A stretch of 44,116 nt of DNA. It comes from a virus. The notes beneath the pieces were generated by a model. It saw only the letters and a program-made list of their open reading frames with translations, had not been told where the DNA came from and did no database searches. Positions 18,461-27,306 of the stretch are shown piece by piece; position 1 is the stretch's first letter, and each line of letters starts with the position of its first letter. Position numbers and translations under genes: made by a program. The stretch covers positions 1 through 44,116 of IMG/VR virus record IMGVR_UViG_3300015242_000010; one strand, given 5' to 3'.

Positions 18461-20422
18461 TTAAGTGCTCTCTGCAACGGTACGCATGGTAACCGTGAGA
18501 TAGCCGCCAAGGGCTCCACCATTAGGGCCAGGAGGGCCCAGTTGCGTGTACTTCCAGTCGTCGATGACTACCAGTGACGAAATGTCTTCTGCTAGTTCTT
18601 GGAAAGTGACTACGTCGCCAGCTCGGGCAAGGGCCTTGAAGTTTTCAAGCCTTTGCCTAGTCCATCCGTCGTAGCCTTGACGTTGCCCAGCCCGGTCAGA
18701 CTCTTCGTCCAACAGGAGGAACGTATGCTGGATGATCCTTTGCCTGATGGAGCCAGGCAGGGCCTTTACCTGCCAGCCATTGAGGACACCACCAACAGTG
18801 GTGTCCGACGCCCCTCGGCGGAGAGTGAACTGCAAAGCAATCCAGTTCTGCGGACCGGGGGGTTGTGGTGTTCCTACGTCGCCCGAGCTGGGAGAGAATG
18901 TCGGACTGTAGGTGATGTATGGGATAGTCGCTCCAGTCTGATCCAAGAGGGAGAACTGAATCTCACCTTGAAGCGGAGTAGGCGCACGAAGCGACACAAA
19001 CTTATAAAGTTTAGGCTCTTCAGTGTTGAACCTAATCCGACCAGTCTTTAGATACCCTTCGGGATATAGGACAGTGGCAGATTGGATGTACAGGGTGTCT
19101 TGTTGGGTCATGAAGATGAGTCGGTTGGAGGCGCCTAGTCGGGTGACCCCAATGGCTGCAGCAGTATCTGTAGGAGCGTATACGTCGCGGGCATAGGCGT
19201 ACCGTAGAGCCTGTGTAGACTGTTCTTGAATACCCTGACCTAGGTCTACCCTGAAGAGCCCGGAGAAGCCATCGTGGGCTCCTTTAGAGCCCACCCACAT
19301 AAACCTATCAAAGCCCGTAATGGATTGACATCCACTGGCGGGAGAGAAGAGCAGCGGTCCGTAACTTACATCTCCGCCTTGATCCAGCTCTCCAACTCTG
19401 AAGCCTCGGTTAGAGGCGATGCCAAGGAACGAACCTACGTATCCGTAGATCGTGTTGATGACTTCGCCAGTAGGCATGGTTGCCGTGACGGTTTGCGTCA
19501 TGGTTGGCGTGGCTGGTTGGGTATCCACTACGAACCTGAAGATAGAGGATGTAGTTCCGTTAGTGCCAGCTGCATAGATTGCGGAAGGTCCTTCAGAGAT
19601 TGACACCCATCGCCAGTTGGGGTCGGTGTGTACGTAGAATGGAATGCCGGCACCGGGTGGGTTGAGGGTGACCGGGAGTCCTGCCGTGGCAATTGGTGCA
19701 AAATAGATGCCGTTGTTGAAGGCAGCTACAATGCGATCTTTGGCGAAGGCGATAGTCCCGGTGATAATGGTTCCAGCTGGTGGACTGTACATTTTTACGG
19801 CAGCAGCTGTATCAATGCCACTCCAAATGCCGTCAGTCATTAGAGCAAAGTACCTCGTTCCGAACGAGGCTAGGTCTAGCGGCGTGCCAATAGACCCAAG
19901 GGTGATGGGGGTTAGCGCGGATGGGGTTACCTTGAAAAGGTTTCCTCCATCCATATAGAATGCAGCGTCGGCCCCTGAAGGGTCGACGTATCCCGATGCC
20001 CTATTGAATGAAGAAGTGAGGGCTACCCGGTTGTCCATCTGTCGGAGTAGCTGGAGAGATCCAGCAGTCCACGAATCAACCCCAAGGGAATCGGCAAATC
20101 TTAGGTCGAATGCTCGAACGTAAGGGTTCTGGGTATCGGGGTCCTGGTAAAGAACTCCTGCACCTGATGCGAAGCTGGACTGGGAGCGAAGCCACCAGCC
20201 CTGAAGGGATTGCTCTCCCGGTTCCGCCGAGTTATCGAACTGGTCTTTCCTGATGGGCGCCATTCCCTCAGTGTACGGCCATTGATCGCGTGTTGCCGAG
20301 AGGAAGGGAATGCCACCTACTGCATAATCATACGCATAATTCTGGAGGCCATAGGAGCCACCGACTCCAGAACCACCAAAGCTAGAGATTTCGAATGGTA
20401 TCCGGTGGACGATGTCTGCCAT
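18461..20422 (-). CDS. Large beta-rich tail protein (nozzle-like candidate), 653 aa
   Basis: A virion tail component. ATG 20422 follows TAAGGAGAATC. The protein is almost all beta, with recurring short blades (for example LASFGTRYFALMTDGIWSG, AFAKDRIVAAFNNGIYF, WRWVSISEGPSAIYAAG, GYVGSFLGIASNRGFRVG). Their regular spacing of about 45-60 residues suggests a beta-propeller, as in T7 gp12-type nozzles. It lies downstream of the adaptor-like gene, fitting that role. A receptor-binding minor tail protein is the alternative. Confidence 0.62.
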   Translation of the reverse strand: MADIVHRIPFEISSFGGSGVGGSYGLQNYAYDYAVGGIPFLSATRDQWPYTEGMAPIRKDQFDNSAEPGEQSLQGWWLRSQSSFASGAGVLYQDPDTQNPYVRAFDLRFADSLGVDSWTAGSLQLLRQMDNRVALTSSFNRASGYVDPSGADAAFYMDGGNLFKVTPSALTPITLGSIGTPLDLASFGTRYFALMTDGIWSGIDTAAAVKMYSPPAGTIITGTIAFAKDRIVAAFNNGIYFAPIATAGLPVTLNPPGAGIPFYVHTDPNWRWVSISEGPSAIYAAGTNGTTSSIFRFVVDTQPATPTMTQTVTATMPTGEVINTIYGYVGSFLGIASNRGFRVGELDQGGDVSYGPLLFSPASGCQSITGFDRFMWVGSKGAHDGFSGLFRVDLGQGIQEQSTQALRYAYARDVYAPTDTAAAIGVTRLGASNRLIFMTQQDTLYIQSATVLYPEGYLKTGRIRFNTEEPKLYKFVSLRAPTPLQGEIQFSLLDQTGATIPYITYSPTFSPSSGDVGTPQPPGPQNWIALQFTLRRGASDTTVGGVLNGWQVKALPGSIRQRIIQHTFLLLDEESDRAGQRQGYDGWTRQRLENFKALARAGDVVTFQELAEDISSLVVIDDWKYTQLGPPGPNGGALGGYLTVTMRTVAEST

Positions 20423-20430
20423 GATTCTCC

Positions 20431-20631
20431 TTAGACGGAGGTGTTGGTGACGGTACTCTTCACGGCGCTAGAGTAGGTGACGCCAGGTAGGCCGAGAATG
20501 TAATCCTTGATCAGAGTGACGAGGTCACCCTCCATGCTCTCGTTACCGAATTCGTTGTTGATGTGGAACTCGATCGAGAAACCAGTTTCGCCCTGGTTCC
20601 GCATACTGATGTTATAGTAGGGGTAGTCCAT
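20431..20631 (-). CDS. Small virion-region protein, 66 aa
   Basis: ATG 20631 follows AAGGGGATTGA. The product (FSIEFHINNEFGNESMEGDL, then LIKDYILGLPGVTYSSAVK) is compact alpha/beta. It sits between the fibre and nozzle-like genes, so it may be a tail accessory. No family recognised. Confidence 0.6.
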   Translation of the reverse strand: MDYPYYNISMRNQGETGFSIEFHINNEFGNESMEGDLVTLIKDYILGLPGVTYSSAVKSTVTNTSV

Positions 20632-20640
20632 TCAATCCCC

Positions 20641-22203
20641 TTATGCCACGCGCACGATGCGCAAGTAAGAGTTGGTCCGAAGGGTGGTTGCGCCAGCATC
20701 AGATGCAGCCTGAGCCCAGTCGACCGTTAGGTTGCCTGCAGTGCCCGCCGTAATCACAATGCCCTTAACGTGAGCGGTGATATCGGTGGTATCACCACCG
20801 TACGTACGGTTCTGGTTGATGGTGTTGTCGTTGGTCCGAACCGTGAAGCCATCAACTCCAACTGATGCGCCAGCTCCTCGCCCCCATGCAATAGCATTCC
20901 AGTTGCCAGTGGCGCCAGCAGGCGTACCAAACTGCATGCCAAAGTCGCCTGCAGTGTTGGCGTTATAGATGATATATGCATCAATCGTGTATGTTGCGTT
21001 CGCTTGCATGGCACAAACAAGGTGGGGGTCAGCGGTTGCGGTAATCGTGCTAGCGCGAGCAGTGTCAGCAGTCTTGCGAGCGAAAACTTGACCACCAATA
21101 CCAATTGTGCTGAAATTTCCAGCCTCGGTCATGGTAGCTACCGTTGTGCCGGCAGGGTTCACCCACGCCGTAAGATTGCCGGTATAGCCAGCATTGGTTG
21201 CTCCTACTGTGAGCAGGGTTCCCGAGGTTTGGCCAGTCCTTGCGATAGTGGCGCCCCGGTTGGCTAGAGCCAACCCGGTGGACTGAACGGTGAACATTGC
21301 AGTGTTGGCCGTGTCAACAATCCTGAACATGTCTGCGGTAGGCGTAGCTGGAGCCTTGATGAACAAGGGGTTCTGTGCAGCAGAGCTGTTGGGCGGGGTG
21401 ATGGTGGTGTGGCCGTCTCGGAACGTAGCGAAGTAACTAACAGATCCAGCTACGTTACTTACTAGGTGGGCTGTCTTAGTGGTGCTCACGCCATCATCTC
21501 GAACCCAGAAGCTGGGTAGCGTGGTGGTGGCGTTAGGAGATACCGACATCGAGCCAGACTGGTAAATAGCACTGCGTTCAGTTACTCGATCGGGGGCAAA
21601 CGACTGCCACCTAAGATCAGTATCAATAGCTCCAGCGAGCGGGAAGGAGAAGACGCCACCAGCAGATCCGACCAGCATCATTTCCTGCAATGAGATTTCG
21701 TTGTCGAGAACTTCAAACTTGGATATGGTTGGCTGCGTAGAGTCCCCCACTACTGCAGTAATCCACGCCCCAACATTAAAGATGTCGATGTTCTTCAGTG
21801 TTCCCGTGGCCCTATCAAGAGTCTTGTTGGAGAGTGTTTGGGTATCGATGGTGCCCACCAAGGCCGAGCCGGGAGCGAGGCCGTGAATGCCAGTAGAGGC
21901 GTTTTCGTGAGCCCTGCTATCGGAGAAATCTCGACCCGAGCTGACGTGTCGAACAACTGCGCCAGGGTTGTGTGTGCCAGCAGAAGTTCCATCCACGCCA
22001 CGTGTGACTGTAAGGCTAAGCGCGGCCACCATAGTGACGTCGACAAGTTCTTCGTTGGCCGACCCGTAGTCGAGAGCCAGGGTGAACGGCGTTGATCCCG
22101 GAAAGCCAGTCGTGCTAGCTACCTGGATGGTGGTGGATGACGCGGTAATGCCATTGGTGAGCGTGGTTTGCAGTGCGATCGAAGAGTAATACCTGACAGT
22201 CAC
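20641..22203 (-). CDS. Tail fibre/spike protein, 520 aa
   Basis: A likely receptor-binding fibre. GTG 22203 has TAGGAGGA upstream. The N-terminal 80 residues form a beta attachment domain (ITASSTTIQVASTTGFPGST, then ELVDVT and TRGVDGTSAGTH). Next comes TGIHGLAPGSALVGTIDTQT and LSNKTL, a segment typical of phage fibres. The Gly/Thr-rich shaft and C-terminal jelly-roll-like tip (NATYTIDAYIIYNANTAGDF) end in a hydrophobic SYLRIVRVA. Confidence 0.8.
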   Translation of the reverse strand: MTVRYYSSIALQTTLTNGITASSTTIQVASTTGFPGSTPFTLALDYGSANEELVDVTMVAALSLTVTRGVDGTSAGTHNPGAVVRHVSSGRDFSDSRAHENASTGIHGLAPGSALVGTIDTQTLSNKTLDRATGTLKNIDIFNVGAWITAVVGDSTQPTISKFEVLDNEISLQEMMLVGSAGGVFSFPLAGAIDTDLRWQSFAPDRVTERSAIYQSGSMSVSPNATTTLPSFWVRDDGVSTTKTAHLVSNVAGSVSYFATFRDGHTTITPPNSSAAQNPLFIKAPATPTADMFRIVDTANTAMFTVQSTGLALANRGATIARTGQTSGTLLTVGATNAGYTGNLTAWVNPAGTTVATMTEAGNFSTIGIGGQVFARKTADTARASTITATADPHLVCAMQANATYTIDAYIIYNANTAGDFGMQFGTPAGATGNWNAIAWGRGAGASVGVDGFTVRTNDNTINQNRTYGGDTTDITAHVKGIVITAGTAGNLTVDWAQAASDAGATTLRTNSYLRIVRVA

Positions 22204-22211
22204 TGTTCCTC

Positions 22212-23147
22212 CTACGAGTTGAAAGTTTGGTACCCGTCAAACAGACGGAACAGGCGGTCGCGTTCTTCGTTCAAGCGCTTCATGTACAGGTTCATGTAGA
22301 AGTTGGTTGCTTGAGTAGCCGATCCAGCGGGCACCAAAGGTGCTCGTTCGGTAGCTTCGATGGCTTGCTGCTGGAGTCGTGCTGGTTCGAGTGCTGGCAA
22401 GAGGCGCCAGCAGGCGCCATACACCATCATGTCTACATAGCGTTCGGGAAAGCCTGTAGACGTAAAGAGATCGGATCCCAGCGTAAGGGTGGACGGCTTC
22501 TTCGTGTAGGTAACGCGAACGTTACGGCCAGGTACGATGCGATCACGCATGAGCTGGATTGTCTTGCCAGTGGGCGTAGGCGTAGGCTTCACCTGTCCAG
22601 CCGTGGTGGATGCCACAGTATTGAATCGCCATGAAGTGAGAGGGAACCAGACTGCAGACGGACCGATGGTGTTGACTACCACCTTGTAGACATCGTCTGC
22701 GTCGGCCGGAATGGGATACTCATAACGCGCTGCTACGTACGGAAATTCATATTCAGCGAACACGAATAGGTCTGGGTAGACGCCATTGATGGTATCGTTC
22801 AAAGCTTCCTTGATCCGACTTACGGGATACTGTGGGTTGTTGGTGATAAGCGAGTCGATGGTGTGGCTAGCAGCCGTCGTCCCCTCCACTCCCCGCCCAG
22901 TTCCTGTAAGTCCACCCATGACAGTGACCGTCCCTGAGGGACGGTCGTACTTCTTAACGAGAATCATCTCGTCACCTATTTCCACAAGACCCCGAGATAG
23001 GTTGGTTACTGTCTCAGGGTCTGCGAGAAATGTGGTATCAGACGCTGTCATTGAAGCGACCAAGTACGAGATGGATGCCTGGTCTCTCGAATAACCAAGA
23101 AGCTGTTGCTTCACTCGGGCCACAAGGTCGTTAAACGTGACAGCCAT
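22212..23147 (-). CDS. Head-tail adaptor/connector-like protein, 311 aa
   Basis: ATG 23147 follows TAGGAGAAATA. The N-terminus (FNDLVARVKQQLLGYSRDQA) leads into a beta domain with EIGDEMILVKKYDR and GLTGTGRGVEGTTAASH, a motif common in actinophage connector or minor tail proteins. SRIKEALNDTINGVYPDLFV and a helical C-terminus (YMKRLNEERDRLFRLFDGYQ) follow. Position between capsid and nozzle-like genes fits a T7 gp11-type adaptor (inference). Confidence 0.65.
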   Translation of the reverse strand: MAVTFNDLVARVKQQLLGYSRDQASISYLVASMTASDTTFLADPETVTNLSRGLVEIGDEMILVKKYDRPSGTVTVMGGLTGTGRGVEGTTAASHTIDSLITNNPQYPVSRIKEALNDTINGVYPDLFVFAEYEFPYVAARYEYPIPADADDVYKVVVNTIGPSAVWFPLTSWRFNTVASTTAGQVKPTPTPTGKTIQLMRDRIVPGRNVRVTYTKKPSTLTLGSDLFTSTGFPERYVDMMVYGACWRLLPALEPARLQQQAIEATERAPLVPAGSATQATNFYMNLYMKRLNEERDRLFRLFDGYQTFNS

Positions 23148-23155
23148 TATTTCTC

Positions 23156-23515
23156 CTAGATGAAGAAGCCGCTAATAGACACCGAACTGATGCCAGTAGC
23201 GCCAGCGGTGAAGGTGAGAGTTACGTCATTTTCATCCGGGGCCCTGACTAGAATTTCGCTTGACACAACTTCAGAGGATGTGCCAAGAAGGCTTCCAGTC
23301 AAATTCAATCTAAGCAGAACAGATCCTGCTACGGGAGCTACGTTAGTTCCAGCTGTAGCTACTGAAGAGATGGAAGTTCCAGCAAGAGTTCCAATGCTGG
23401 CGGAGAGGGAGAGGGTTCCTGCGAGCCATCGTCCAGCAGGAATCGTAATGAGTGTTCCGCTGGACGAAATCGTATTGGCTACAATGTCTTCTGAGCGAAC
23501 AGCGTTAGGATACAT
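23156..23515 (-). CDS. Beta-rich virion protein, 119 aa
   Basis: ATG 23515 lies one base after the preceding stop. The product is Ser/Thr/Gly-rich beta sandwich-like (SSGTLITIPAGRWLAGTLSL, VLLRLNLTGSLLGTSSEVVS). Size and fold suit a decoration or fibre-tip protein. Exact role unknown. Confidence 0.6.
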   Translation of the reverse strand: MYPNAVRSEDIVANTISSSGTLITIPAGRWLAGTLSLSASIGTLAGTSISSVATAGTNVAPVAGSVLLRLNLTGSLLGTSSEVVSSEILVRAPDENDVTLTFTAGATGISSVSISGFFI

Positions 23516-23516
23516 A

Positions 23517-24293
23517 TTAGAACTCCGCCCATACGAAGGTAAGGTTCCATAGCTGGTCTACATCGCCAGCCGAAGTGCGCATCACAAGGCCTTCCCCGGG
23601 AAGGCAGACGAAGGTGGCTCCAGGCGGAGGATTTCCACCAGCTCCAGCACTTACGCCCGCACCAGAAGAAGTGACAGCTGGCGCAACACCGAGGGTAGTA
23701 GTACCTACCGTAGTCACGGTGGGATTTCCAACCCTAACCTCTGCGATAGAGTTAGGCTGAGAGGTGGCGAACTTATTTATGTTAGCTGCAGCGATAAGGG
23801 TTCCAGCGCTAGCGGCACTGGTCCTAAAGGTATCCATAGAGGCCGCAGATGAAGCTGCAGCTGTAGCGAAAGACTGGATGATTGATTGGTAAAAAACGAT
23901 AGTCTTGCCACTGCCCACTGGATTGAATACTGACAAGAAGTTATTGCCCGCAACGACTCCGACAGCGGAGGAAAGGGAATGCAGGTAGAAGTTATATCCA
24001 GCTGGCACCCCTGGAACCGATGTCACTGTTCCGGATACGGCCTGTGTGCCAGACGGCAAAGCTGTGACGGTTCCGGAGACGGTTTGAGTTCCAGAAGGGG
24101 TGGTAGTTACGGTGCCGCTGACTGCCTGAGTTCCGGAGGGTAGGGCTGTGACGGTACCTGATACAGGGATTGTGGCGGGGCTTACGATGTTAACGTCCTG
24201 GATTCCACTGGGAGCAGAAGCGACGGTACCCGATACGGGTAGCGTTCCTGCTACTGCGGTTACTCCATCAATCTTTACTGTCTGTTCTGCCAT
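23517..24293 (-). CDS. Repeat-containing virion fibre protein, 258 aa
   Basis: ATG 24293 follows AAGGAGGAG. Residues about 20-95 hold a tandem repeat with consensus VTALPSGTQAVSGT (14 residues, three clear copies and degenerate ones before them). It is encoded by 42-bp DNA repeats near 24010-24160. The C-terminal 160 residues are a globular beta domain (FYQSIIQSFATAAASSAASM, then FVCLPGEGLVMRTSAGDVDQ). The form matches head or tail fibres with a repeat shaft and terminal knob. Confidence 0.72.
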   Translation of the reverse strand: MAEQTVKIDGVTAVAGTLPVSGTVASAPSGIQDVNIVSPATIPVSGTVTALPSGTQAVSGTVTTTPSGTQTVSGTVTALPSGTQAVSGTVTSVPGVPAGYNFYLHSLSSAVGVVAGNNFLSVFNPVGSGKTIVFYQSIIQSFATAAASSAASMDTFRTSAASAGTLIAAANINKFATSQPNSIAEVRVGNPTVTTVGTTTLGVAPAVTSSGAGVSAGAGGNPPPGATFVCLPGEGLVMRTSAGDVDQLWNLTFVWAEF

Positions 24294-24305
24294 TACTCCT
24301 CCTTG

Positions 24306-24542
24306 TTATGCTGCTTCGGCCTCCTTGATGGCTTTATCGATCTTGCTCTGCTTCGTGCCTTCGGGGTATACACCTTGACGTATGGCAGATTCGTAGCTAT
24401 TAAGCTCTTTGTCCCACGCGCGTTGGCGCGTAGAGTATGCATCGTTAATTGACGGACTTATCTTGAGACTCTTGGAGCGGATGCATTCACCCCATGAATT
24501 ATGATTCCGAGTGGGGCATCCAGCTGAGCAGTTAGCGGACAC
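24306..24542 (-). CDS. Small conserved phage protein with CSAGCPT motif, 78 aa
   Basis: GTG 24542 overlaps the preceding gene. SANCSAGCPTRNHNSWGECI has three Cys and a His in a pattern I recognise from many actinophage structural operons. A helical end (AWDKELNSYESAIRQGVYP) follows. Function unknown; zinc binding is plausible. Confidence 0.68.
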   Translation of the reverse strand: MSANCSAGCPTRNHNSWGECIRSKSLKISPSINDAYSTRQRAWDKELNSYESAIRQGVYPEGTKQSKIDKAIKEAEAA

Positions 24543-24759
24543 CGACTAGTCCAATCGCTTCGATCTGAGCATGGGGAATCAATACAACCTCGGTCTGCGG
24601 AGCAACGGTCATATTTCCACGAAACTTGACGTACACGTCGTCGAAATCAAGGATCTCGTACGACGGGAGGGTTCGCCCTCCCGATACGATATTGACGAGC
24701 ATGCCAACCTCAAGGAAGGACTTCTTGCTTTCGGGGGTAGTTCGCTTTGCGGGTGGCAT
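24532..24759 (-). CDS. Small SH3/Sm-like barrel protein, 75 aa
   Basis: ATG 24759 overlaps the previous stop (TAATG). After a basic start, LEVGMLVNIVSGGRTLPSYE then DDVYVKFRG and EVVLIPHAQIEAIGLV form a five-strand barrel pattern. The same pattern occurs twice in the 123-residue protein at 26578-26949. Confidence 0.62.
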   Translation of the reverse strand: MPPAKRTTPESKKSFLEVGMLVNIVSGGRTLPSYEILDFDDVYVKFRGNMTVAPQTEVVLIPHAQIEAIGLVGVR

Positions 24760-24938
24760 TAGTACAGATACCCCTCACTGGTTCGATAGATGTCAGGTCG
24801 ATACGTGTTGTGTCCGCTAAGGTTCATGAAATCGAGCGGACCGATCGGCATGGCTGGTGCCATGTTCTTTATGAGCTTAGGCTTAGTCGAAGTCTCCGAC
24901 GCTGTTGGTGCCGTAAGTTCCTTGTCGATAGGGGTCAT
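24759..24938 (-). CDS. Small unknown protein, 59 aa
   Basis: ATG 24938 has TAGGGAGTAATC upstream. The sequence is Thr/Pro-rich then NMAPAMPIGPLDFMNLSGHN, ending YRTSEGYLY. It overlaps the upstream gene by 56 bases in another frame. Confidence 0.55.
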   Translation of the reverse strand: MTPIDKELTAPTASETSTKPKLIKNMAPAMPIGPLDFMNLSGHNTYRPDIYRTSEGYLY

Positions 24939-25131
24939 GATTACTCCCTAGCATAGCCCTCTGCGGAACGGTCAGGGGGTGGAGGTGAGTTTCCAGAATC
25001 CCCTTTTCGTTATGGTCAATAAGGGTGGTATTGCCGGAGGGTCCACAGATTGCACAGTGAACGCTCATGCAACCATGGAATTCGATATCACCTTCAGCCT
25101 TGGCTGGATCGTAAAGTCTGTCGCCGTTCAT
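24883..25131 (-). CDS. Small Cys/His protein, 82 aa
   Basis: ATG 25131 follows GGGAGGAAGAAGTA, a strong site. FHGCMSVHCAICGPSGNTTL and ILETHLHPLTVPQRAML give Cys and His enough for a metal site. It overlaps the next gene by 56 bases, and both have good ribosome sites. Confidence 0.6.
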   Translation of the reverse strand: MNGDRLYDPAKAEGDIEFHGCMSVHCAICGPSGNTTLIDHNEKGILETHLHPLTVPQRAMLGSNHDPYRQGTYGTNSVGDFD

Positions 25132-25307
25132 TACTTCTTCCTCCCCGCTGCAGACATCTTGGCCATCTTCTTGGCGCCATACTTCTTGCGCCCTACAGCC
25201 GCAGCTACAGCTGCGGGATTGCTGGCCCCCGACTTCTTTGCCGCAGCCTTGACGGCTGCGAACCTTCCACCCTGACCCAGTTTTGCCTTAGCGTTTGGCT
25301 TAGCCAT
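25131..25307 (-). CDS. Small basic conserved phage protein, 58 aa
   Basis: ATG 25307 follows AAGGAGAATT. GQGGRFAAVKAAAKKSGASN then AAAVGRKKYGAKKMAKM is a Lys/Ala pattern seen in many phage structural operons. It likely binds DNA or RNA. The stop overlaps the next start (TAATG). Confidence 0.7.
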   Translation of the reverse strand: MAKPNAKAKLGQGGRFAAVKAAAKKSGASNPAAVAAAVGRKKYGAKKMAKMSAAGRKK

Positions 25308-25315
25308 AATTCTCC

Positions 25316-25846
25316 TTAGGTCTGCTCAATGAGGTGCCAGGCAACTGTGCTAGTGTCTGTGCCGCTTGAGCTGTTGATTGTGAACGAGGTTCCATTGATC
25401 CTCGTTGAAGACAGGTTTCCTGTAGTTCCGCCAGTGGTTTCGCGGGAAAGAAAGATCCTGGTATTGGCGGAGGTGGAAGTATTGGCAACGGTCACCGTTC
25501 CACCCACGAGAGTAGATACTCCAATTCGAGCGTTGGCTCCAGCCTTGATGGCTATTCCGCCACCAGCGGTGCCAAGATTGAGCGTGTCCTTCAGGCCGCC
25601 AAAGATATTCCACTGCCCGTTGGACTGGCCAGCGTTAGCGACAAAATAACCACCGATTGTAGCATTAGTATCTACTGTGAGATTGGTGGTGATCTCCACA
25701 TCTCCAGTGATGGTTCCACCTGCACTGGCGAACTTTGTTGCTACAGTATTAGTGTTGGTGGTAGTTCTTGCGTCGATGTCGACGAGTGCCGCATTAAGCG
25801 GCACATCCCAGTTGATTGCTCCTGGAGTTATGGGTGTATAGCTCAT
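25316..25846 (-). CDS. Beta-rich tail appendage protein, 176 aa
   Basis: ATG 25846 overlaps the previous stop (ATGA). SYTPITPGAINWDVPLNAAL is followed by a Thr/Asn/Gly-rich shaft, and the protein ends SSSGTDTSTVAWHLIEQT, an ending I associate with phage fibre tips. Likely trimeric. Confidence 0.65.
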   Translation of the reverse strand: MSYTPITPGAINWDVPLNAALVDIDARTTTNTNTVATKFASAGGTITGDVEITTNLTVDTNATIGGYFVANAGQSNGQWNIFGGLKDTLNLGTAGGGIAIKAGANARIGVSTLVGGTVTVANTSTSANTRIFLSRETTGGTTGNLSSTRINGTSFTINSSSGTDTSTVAWHLIEQT

Positions 25847-26226
25847 GATCCGAATCCTCCCTGTCCGAATCCACCCTCACCGAATCCGGGACCATCAATT
25901 AGAGTGAAGTTACTTTCTGTTGCCACGCCAGAAGAGATGAGGCACGCTTTGACTGCATCGTTTACCGTGTGTTCGTATCCACCACGAAAGTAATGCAAGC
26001 CTGCGCTGGGCGCAGGCCAGAAGTCCGTATCTTGAGCATTCGGATTTGGGGGCAGGTTGATTGCGCCTATCTCGTTTGAGTAGGAATCGTAGCGAACTTC
26101 TTCGTAAACGCATGGAGAGACTTCCTGAACGGAAATTCCTCTATTCATGCGATATCGAAACATCAAGGTATTCCATGCGAATGGAGCTTCAGCCACGGTG
26201 TTAGTTGTGTAAATCCATGACGCCAT
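25843..26226 (-). CDS. Virion protein with Gly-rich tail, 127 aa
   Basis: ATG 26226 is chosen over GTG 26244 because AAAGGGGC lies before it at normal distance. AFAWNTLMFRYRMNRGISVQ and an aromatic middle are followed by a C-terminal repeat GFGEGGFGQGGFGS. Gly-rich ends of this sort occur on fibre-tip adhesins. Confidence 0.58.
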   Translation of the reverse strand: MASWIYTTNTVAEAPFAWNTLMFRYRMNRGISVQEVSPCVYEEVRYDSYSNEIGAINLPPNPNAQDTDFWPAPSAGLHYFRGGYEHTVNDAVKACLISSGVATESNFTLIDGPGFGEGGFGQGGFGS

Positions 26227-26244
26227 GGCCGAAGCCCCTTTCAC

Positions 26245-26568
26245 TTACTGCGAATAGAACGTGAACCACTGAGTGCCGTCAGACACAATGCCTGCACGGC
26301 CAGTGGAGCCACCAACAGTGCCAGCAACCATGGCAAACGTGGCAGCGCCATTAATGGTTTCTGCACCATTACCATCGAGGGTCAGAACACCAGTGTTCTG
26401 GCAGATGATCTCGTACTTGCGACCCGGCTGAGTCGTAGCAACTGGCGGCAGCGTGACTGTCTTAGTCGCGCTGTTGGTATAAATCATGACGTAGTCGTTC
26501 GCGGTCAGCGTGTCAGTCGTAGCGGCCACAGTGCGAACGGTGAACGACGTATTGTCGAGACCGGACAT
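26245..26568 (-). CDS. Beta-rich capsid-decoration or fibre-like protein, 107 aa
   Basis: ATG 26568 follows AAAGGAGAACA. DTLTANDYVMIYTNSATKTV then TLPPVA, YEIICQNTGVLTLDGNGAET and QWFTFYSQ is a pattern common to short phage beta-sandwich tips. Two genes after the capsid gene, so decoration is possible. Confidence 0.6.
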   Translation of the reverse strand: MSGLDNTSFTVRTVAATTDTLTANDYVMIYTNSATKTVTLPPVATTQPGRKYEIICQNTGVLTLDGNGAETINGAATFAMVAGTVGGSTGRAGIVSDGTQWFTFYSQ

Positions 26569-26577
26569 TGTTCTCCT

Positions 26578-26949
26578 TTACATGGGAGCGGGGGGAGACT
26601 GGAGCACCACCAGGTCCGTAAGGTTCTCCCAGGAGACGGCCTTGATAGCGCCATCAGCCACGTTCTGGAATTCCACGTACTCCAGATGAACACCAGTAAC
26701 CCGGTACTGAACTCCGGCGGTGTCAATAGTGACTACAGACCCAACGCCGAACTTGAGCTCCGGGTTTGACCCCGGAGCCGTAACATCGACAGAGGTGATG
26801 CGATCCCAGCCAAGAACCCTACGGACATGTGGGGTTTCGGAGGTGTCGAATTCAAGGTAGCGAGAGTCAACCTTTACGACGACAGCGCCAGTATAATTGG
26901 CGCCTTCAGCGCTGATGTTCACAATGGAACCAGGGTGAATGTAATTCAT
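26578..26949 (-). CDS. Tandem SH3/Sm-like barrel protein, 123 aa
   Basis: ATG 26949 follows GGAGGTAAT. The first half (IHPGSIVNISAEGANYTGAV, then YLEFDTS and LGWDRITSVDV) and the second half (FGVGSVVTIDTAGVQYRVTG, then YVEFQNV and VSWENLTDLVV) align strand for strand, an internal duplication. It is directly after the capsid gene, so a capsid decoration or head-completion role is likely (inference). Confidence 0.65.
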   Translation of the reverse strand: MNYIHPGSIVNISAEGANYTGAVVVKVDSRYLEFDTSETPHVRRVLGWDRITSVDVTAPGSNPELKFGVGSVVTIDTAGVQYRVTGVHLEYVEFQNVADGAIKAVSWENLTDLVVLQSPPAPM

Positions 26950-26976
26950 ATTACCTCCAATTGATTTATATTACTG

Positions 26977-27306
26977 TTACGCAGACGGGCGAGCGGAGGA
27001 CGAGTTCTGAGCCACGATAAGCGCCTCAGGACGGTAGAGCGTCCAGCCAGCCACGCCGTACCAGCCAAGAGGCTGGAAGCGGGTCAGCTTGTCAACGACC
27101 GGACCTCGGACGGTGTGGAACTCTTCCGCAACGGCCTCGGCAAGAGCCTGCTGGCCGGTGTAGTAGGTGTTGAAGACGCGAGTCTGAGTGGCGCCAGCGC
27201 CAGAGCCAGACTGCACGTTCTGCGCACGAGGAGTTTCGATGTAGCAAGCACCCTCGTACTCGCCAATCTCGCCTGCCCAGATGTTTCCAGCAGCCGAGTA
27301 GTTGTG
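26977..27306 (-). CDS. Major capsid protein, exon 2 (residues 223-331)
   Basis: This is the C-terminal part of the HK97-fold capsid protein. It starts at HNYSAAGNIWAGEIGEYEG, the conserved strand and loop that follow WRDP in the first exon. The open frame extends upstream to 27363 into the intron with an in-frame ATG, but that stretch does not resemble capsid protein. Pairing of bases 27306-27301 (CACAAC) with the intron guide fixes the splice site after the intron's terminal G. Confidence 0.85.
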   Translation of the reverse strand, partial: HNYSAAGNIWAGEIGEYEGACYIETPRAQNVQSGSGAGATQTRVFNTYYTGQQALAEAVAEEFHTVRGPVVDKLTRFQPLGWYGVAGWTLYRPEALIVAQNSSSARPSA

